Assembly: GCA_028456385.1 (NCBI GenBank)
Contig: JALNQF010000001.1
Span: 496,001 to 560,000, forward strand
Source: Ophiosphaerella korrae
Lineage: Eukaryota > Ascomycota > Dothideomycetes > Pleosporales > Phaeosphaeriaceae
Length of the DNA stretch: 64,000 nucleotides
Reading direction: 5' to 3'
The position numbers and the translations under genes were made by a program. Shown one piece after another: positions 60,078-64,000 of the stretch. Each line of letters opens with the position of its first letter. The stretch's first letter is position 1. The notes below the pieces were generated by a model. The model ran no database searches. It was not told the origin of the DNA and was given only the letters and a program-made list of their open reading frames with translations.

Positions 60078-62513
60078 CCCGTACATCGAGTGCGTCAAGA
60101 CCATCGGCTACCACGCAAGCAAGGGTCTCGATCAAGCAGTGAATCCGATCGATGCTGTCCGGCAGAGGGCTTGCAAAGGTCGAGACCAATTTCTAACGCG
60201 GAGGCGGCAGCATACCGATATCCGCGAGACTGGCGAAGGAGACACAGAAACACGAAGGGCACACCAAAATATGGTTAAGTGAGTTCGGCTCACTGATGCA
60301 GGTCCCGATGAACAAAATAGCGAGTCACGATACGCGGGCCCTCGATAGTCAAACTGTGTGGGAGCGGCATAGCAGCCACAGCCCCGCCAGCTTGGAAATC
60401 CTCCTTGAAATTTGAAAGAAGATCAGGGTATTCAGCCACCTTGGACAAATGACAAGGCCGATCTGGTGGGGAATAGCTGAAGCACAGTAAAGCTACTGGA
60501 AGCCATGCGCGGTTCCCCGGCGCCCGACTCACTGGCGAAGGGACGCCGCGCATGCTGCGGCCCATGGCTCACAGACGAGCACGGCGACGGCCCTTCTTCC
60601 TGAATCGTACCATTGCCCTTCAAACCCTGCCGAGTCGTAAGAGCGCCCCGCTTAGATGAAGTTTCTAGAATGACCCTCCTCAGAGCGATGTCACATGAAA
60701 TTGAAAGCAGAATGAATTCGAGGAAACAGGTGCATATGCTGTCATACCAACAAAAGTTATTTTTCGAGGGCGGGATGATAAGCAACAATTAGTGAGCTGA
60801 TATTTGTGGCCGTTTGTTCCTGCATCGTACCTGCATAGGTGGATTCATCGCCAGTCAATCAGCCCGGCGCGATACCGATAATGTGGGGTGGCAGTCGCAT
60901 GCTAGGCGGCGACGATTTCGGCCTGTTGAAGAGAGTGCACCACGCTGTTGTCACGCGTAAAAAGCGAGCTCTGGCTGGACATGCACCATGGAAAGCCGGC
61001 CAGGTAAAGCAGCGTGGCCTCTAACCGTGTTAGAGCGGTACTAGCGGGCCAAATGCAGCGGATAGAGTTGTGCAACTCAGCGCTAAGCCCCCGAAATAGA
61101 ACTAGATGAGAAAAGAACGCTCAACACGGCATAGGTCTTATTGAATGCTGACAGTTATACGAAGCAAGGGCATGCATAACTCTGATAGCCGACGAAAGAT
61201 AGAAACACGCAAATGAGTTTCACTAACAGGCGTTTGCTATCGATACCTAGAGACACCGAAGGCGCCCAGTCGGTTTATTTTGTAAACTAACCCTGCGAGC
61301 TGCAATGTCGCTGTAGCTTCCTACATGAACGTCAGCCTGAGTGCACATGAAACATGGTTCACGTAGACGCAGGTCGATGAATAGCTAAGTTGAGCTGCAT
61401 CCCACCAACAGATGGACGTCTGAACCCTCCAAAGACGACAAACTATGGCAACAATGGCGACAACGTGCAGCTCATCGATTACGAGCGTGTCGCACCATGG
61501 ATGAGCGACGGTCCATCCTACCACTAAGAGGTGCCGGATGCGAAATGCTTGGGCTGTGTGGGCAAATCACCATCACCCAGCAACAGCACCATGCAGGAAC
61601 ACCAATTATGATGCAGGTCGAGTCGTCCTAGCTGGAGGCCAGTGGCAATATGGCAGCCTGACCTAACATGACTGCTTTTTACTGCAGGAGAGGACGGGCG
61701 ATGCGCTTCACGACTCTAAGGACAGACTACCAGGACCGAAGTGTGGAGATATGAGCGCATGCATCCCATACGGTGCCCATAGATGTCACCAGGCGTGTGT
61801 GCTGGATGGAACCGCGGGTCCACGGCGCGTCGAGATGGTGGTTAGTTATGGGATGGATGGTGTTGGCTTGTGATGACCAGTGTGGCACCGAATCGTCAGC
61901 GCCGGTGTCGTGCGACGTAAGACTGGGGGGCGCCGCAACATCGTCATATCACACACAGCGAAGCGACGTGGGTTGTATGGACTGAAGAAATATTTCGAAA
62001 CAGGCACTCAACGTCAGCCATGGGCCAGGAACAGGGTCTCACTCAGACGGGCAGTTATCGCTATTATCGATTGGGCGGATAGGCTGGTGACTGCCCGGGG
62101 CAGGCTCAGGCTGAATGGCAAATGGAAGGGCACTGCGGCCGCAAAGTGGCCTGTATGGGCTGGAGGGTGTCTGTCGAACCAGACACAGCAGGATCTCTGG
62201 CATCACCACTCACCAACCACGGCGTCACCCACACACGGCCACCAGCTGTTGACGGTACGCCCGGGGCTGGCCAGTAGCCAGCTCTGTTGTAGCGTTGCCT
62301 GTCTATCTGTCCATCCGGCGAGGGCGGATGGCGGTATCGATACAGCAGGGCGTGAAGGCGGCAGCCAACCACAATTATGCCGGCCCTAATTTCGTTTGTG
62401 CAGGCCATGCAGCCACGGACAAGGCCAGGTGTTGGCGAACAAAATTAGCGCATTGAGTTATGCAAAGCCGCCGCTTTATCACCCAAGGGCCTGAGTCGGT
62501 GGTGGTGGTCCTC

Positions 62514-62528
62514 GGGGGGGGGGGGGGG
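62514..62528 (+). repeat. Poly(G) run of 15
   Basis: Fifteen consecutive G follow a GGTGGTGGT stretch. It could form a quadruplex-like structure in the region upstream of the transcription-factor gene. Exact length is prone to sequencing error. Confidence 0.8.
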
Positions 62529-63116
62529 TGCGTCTGCAGGGGTGAGGGCTGCATGGACGCCGGCGTCGTGGTTGGGCCAAAGTGGAGACGCTGCACTGCG
62601 CCCCGGCTTCAGCAGCGAATCCCGCCACGGCCCTCCGCCGTGCCTGGTCATGGTGGCCATGGCTTCCTTTTTCGCGTCTCGTCGCTCGCTGATCGACTAG
62701 CCTACTTATCCAGGCGTGTCCTTCCGCGGTCCCTCAGCTCTTGTGCTTTTCCCTGCGACTCAAGGTTTATCAACCTCTTTTTCTACCTGTTGCCCGCTTT
62801 TGGTTCACTTTGCACAGTCTTTTTGTGCATTGTAGCCGTTCCTTCCTTTGGATATCCCTCCACTCCTCGTCCACGCACGACCACCCATGACACACCCGCC
62901 GTCCCAGTAGCATCATCGCCTATTAGTAGATAGCTTCGTTATAACGAGCTGTTGTCCAGTCATTCCTTCGACTAGTCCTTTTTATTACCCATCATCCATA
63001 CAATTAATTCACCCATCCCTCTTACGCTGTAGCATACCACAATTGGTGAGAAACACCACACGCCTCGACGAATGCGCTCTCTGACTTTTTCAAGTACAAT
63101 CACACCACCACATACA

Positions 63117-64000
63117 ATGGAAGGCTCATATCCCATGCACCCAGCCCAAGCCATGCAGTCGCCATTCTTCTACTACAACCCAGATCCCCAGGGAGAGAAC
63201 ACCCGCCAACACGGACACTTCACTCCCCACCCGTCTGGCCAGCAAACCTTCCACCCACAGACCATGTACTTTCAACGACCATCGTCAGCCAACTCGCACA
63301 TGGCCTACCCTCAGACCCCATACGCCAGCCAGATGCTGACTCCCGTTGCGTCTCCCCAGCCAATGTACCAGAAGCCAACCATTCTTATTCAGCCCCAGGA
63401 CTCGCCTTACCTGCGCCCAATCGACACTGACTACTCATACGTGCCTGCCACTCCGCCTCTATCCTCAACTGGAAGCAACGTCAGCAGCCCACCCTCAGTG
63501 TGCGATATTCTTCCTACTCCAGTCAATGCTTTTTTCCCAGGAGAGAGTATGGAAGGCGTCAAGCAAGGTTGTGAAGAAGAGGTCTTCTCTGAACTTCTTT
63601 CAGCTGGTATTGAATGGAGGTCTGCGACCCCACCCATGACACCAGGTAAGCGCTCCCATTACTGTAATAGCAAAGTTTGATGCATCACGCGCCCAATCAA
63701 AATACGATTGTGTAGTTGGTTGCTTGACAGTGAAAGGTGCAGGAGGCTGGCTGACTTTAAAAAGTGTTCATACAGCCGCCCTCGGCTAGCCAGGGGTCCT
63801 ACCTTCTTTCTGCCACATCCTGCCCCTCGCTCTCCCCATCACCTTCACCACTGCCGCGCACACCTTTGGCCGAGGCCGAGAACAACTTTTGCAACCCACG
63901 AGACCTTACCGTTTCCGTCACTGAGTTGTCCAATACACTTACTCTTTGCCCTGGTGACGAGGAGCACAAGGTTGTGTTCAAAGGGGAGTCTGCTAAAATT
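63117..64000 (+). CDS. Probable C2H2 transcription factor, N-terminal part (cut by window end)
   Basis: Two exons are visible (63117-63645 and 63765 to beyond 64000), about 255 codons, with the C-terminus outside the window. The start MEGSYPMHPAQAMQSPFFYY and later blocks SPQPMYQKPTILIQPQDSPY, TPPLSSTGSNVSSPPSVCD and ILPTPVNAFFPG resemble the N-terminal half of a family of C2H2 zinc-finger regulators in filamentous ascomycetes. Intron removal at ATPPMTP joins to VFIQPPSASQGSYLLSATSC and SLSPSPSPLPRTPLAEAENN, in keeping with that family. The zinc fingers themselves would lie downstream, so DNA binding is inferred. A second in-frame ATG 45 nt upstream (63072) could extend it by 15 residues. The long empty upstream region suggests complex regulation. 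Confidence 0.65.

Larger units (their letters stand above)
57761..63116. other. 5.4-kb region without recognised genes
   Basis: Open frames up to 217 aa (plus strand, 59409-60062) and 129 aa (minus, 59687-60076) exist but overlap each other and show no domain, signal peptide or clear splice structure. The region contains a small palindrome (60058-60077), a poly(G) run (62514-62528) and a C/T-rich stretch just before the next gene that looks like a 5' leader. It may be a long promoter of the downstream transcription factor, hold non-coding RNAs, or be decayed DNA. Confidence 0.5.

Noticed and set aside
61880..62389. 169-aa plus-strand open frame
   Set aside because: No recognisable feature, unusual composition and overlap with minus-strand frames in the gene-empty region; left unannotated.

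Overview
The window is eukaryotic nuclear DNA from a filamentous ascomycete. Genes are dense on both strands. Most are split by short introns of about 50-75 nt with GTRAGT-like donors, CTAAC-like branch points and YAG acceptors. Many reading frames resemble proteins of Dothideomycetes, probably Pleosporales; that placement is an inference from protein flavour, not a measured match. I saw no prokaryotic operons, CRISPR arrays, rRNA genes or intact transposons. I saw no convincing tRNA, but I could not run a covariance-model search.

Layout. 0.1-15 kb: BET2 (Rab prenyltransferase beta subunit), a disordered C2H2-type protein, a FAR-17a/AIG1 membrane protein rebuilt from five exons, an unsecreted GH3 beta-glucosidase, ILM1 divergent from a membrane dipeptidase (M19), an L-lactate dehydrogenase, and a small secreted cysteine-rich protein beside simple repeats. 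15-25 kb: three genes on the minus strand, SET1 (H3K4 methyltransferase), RIB4 (lumazine synthase) and GFA1 (first enzyme of chitin-precursor synthesis), followed by 1.8 kb with no gene seen. 25-36 kb: an AVT3-like vacuolar amino-acid transporter divergent from a VHC1-like cation-chloride cotransporter, then RAM2 and a CHA1-type serine/threonine dehydratase. 36-38 kb: AT-rich DNA with no gene seen. 38-49.5 kb: MAK11 divergent from VID21/EAF1, a 126-aa membrane protein rebuilt from three exons, an ERD1-like EXS protein, RPB11 and a 207-aa protein of unknown function. 49.6-57.8 kb: a peroxisomal acyl-CoA synthetase divergent from an acyl-CoA thioesterase, RPL36, and a UBX/TUG protein divergent from a PITH-domain thioredoxin-like protein. 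57.8-63.1 kb: 5.4 kb with no gene seen. At the right edge a probable C2H2 transcription factor starts and is cut by the window end.

Most genes are housekeeping, so the interest lies in arrangement and detail. Two divergent pairs look functionally matched: synthetase plus thioesterase, both ending in peroxisomal targeting-like tripeptides, and UBX/TUG plus TXNL1-like, both linked to the ubiquitin-proteasome system. The thioredoxin-like protein has lost both active-site cysteines. Several genes have easily missed structures: a 5-nt first exon (GFA1), a 17-nt first exon followed by a 470-nt intron (RPB11), 38- and 25-nt internal exons (FAR-17a), a GC-AG intron (CHA1-like) and a stop-free 63-nt intron (ERD1-like). 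I found no clear candidate for a wholly new system; the cysteine-rich secreted protein and the 5.4-kb empty region are the least explained parts.
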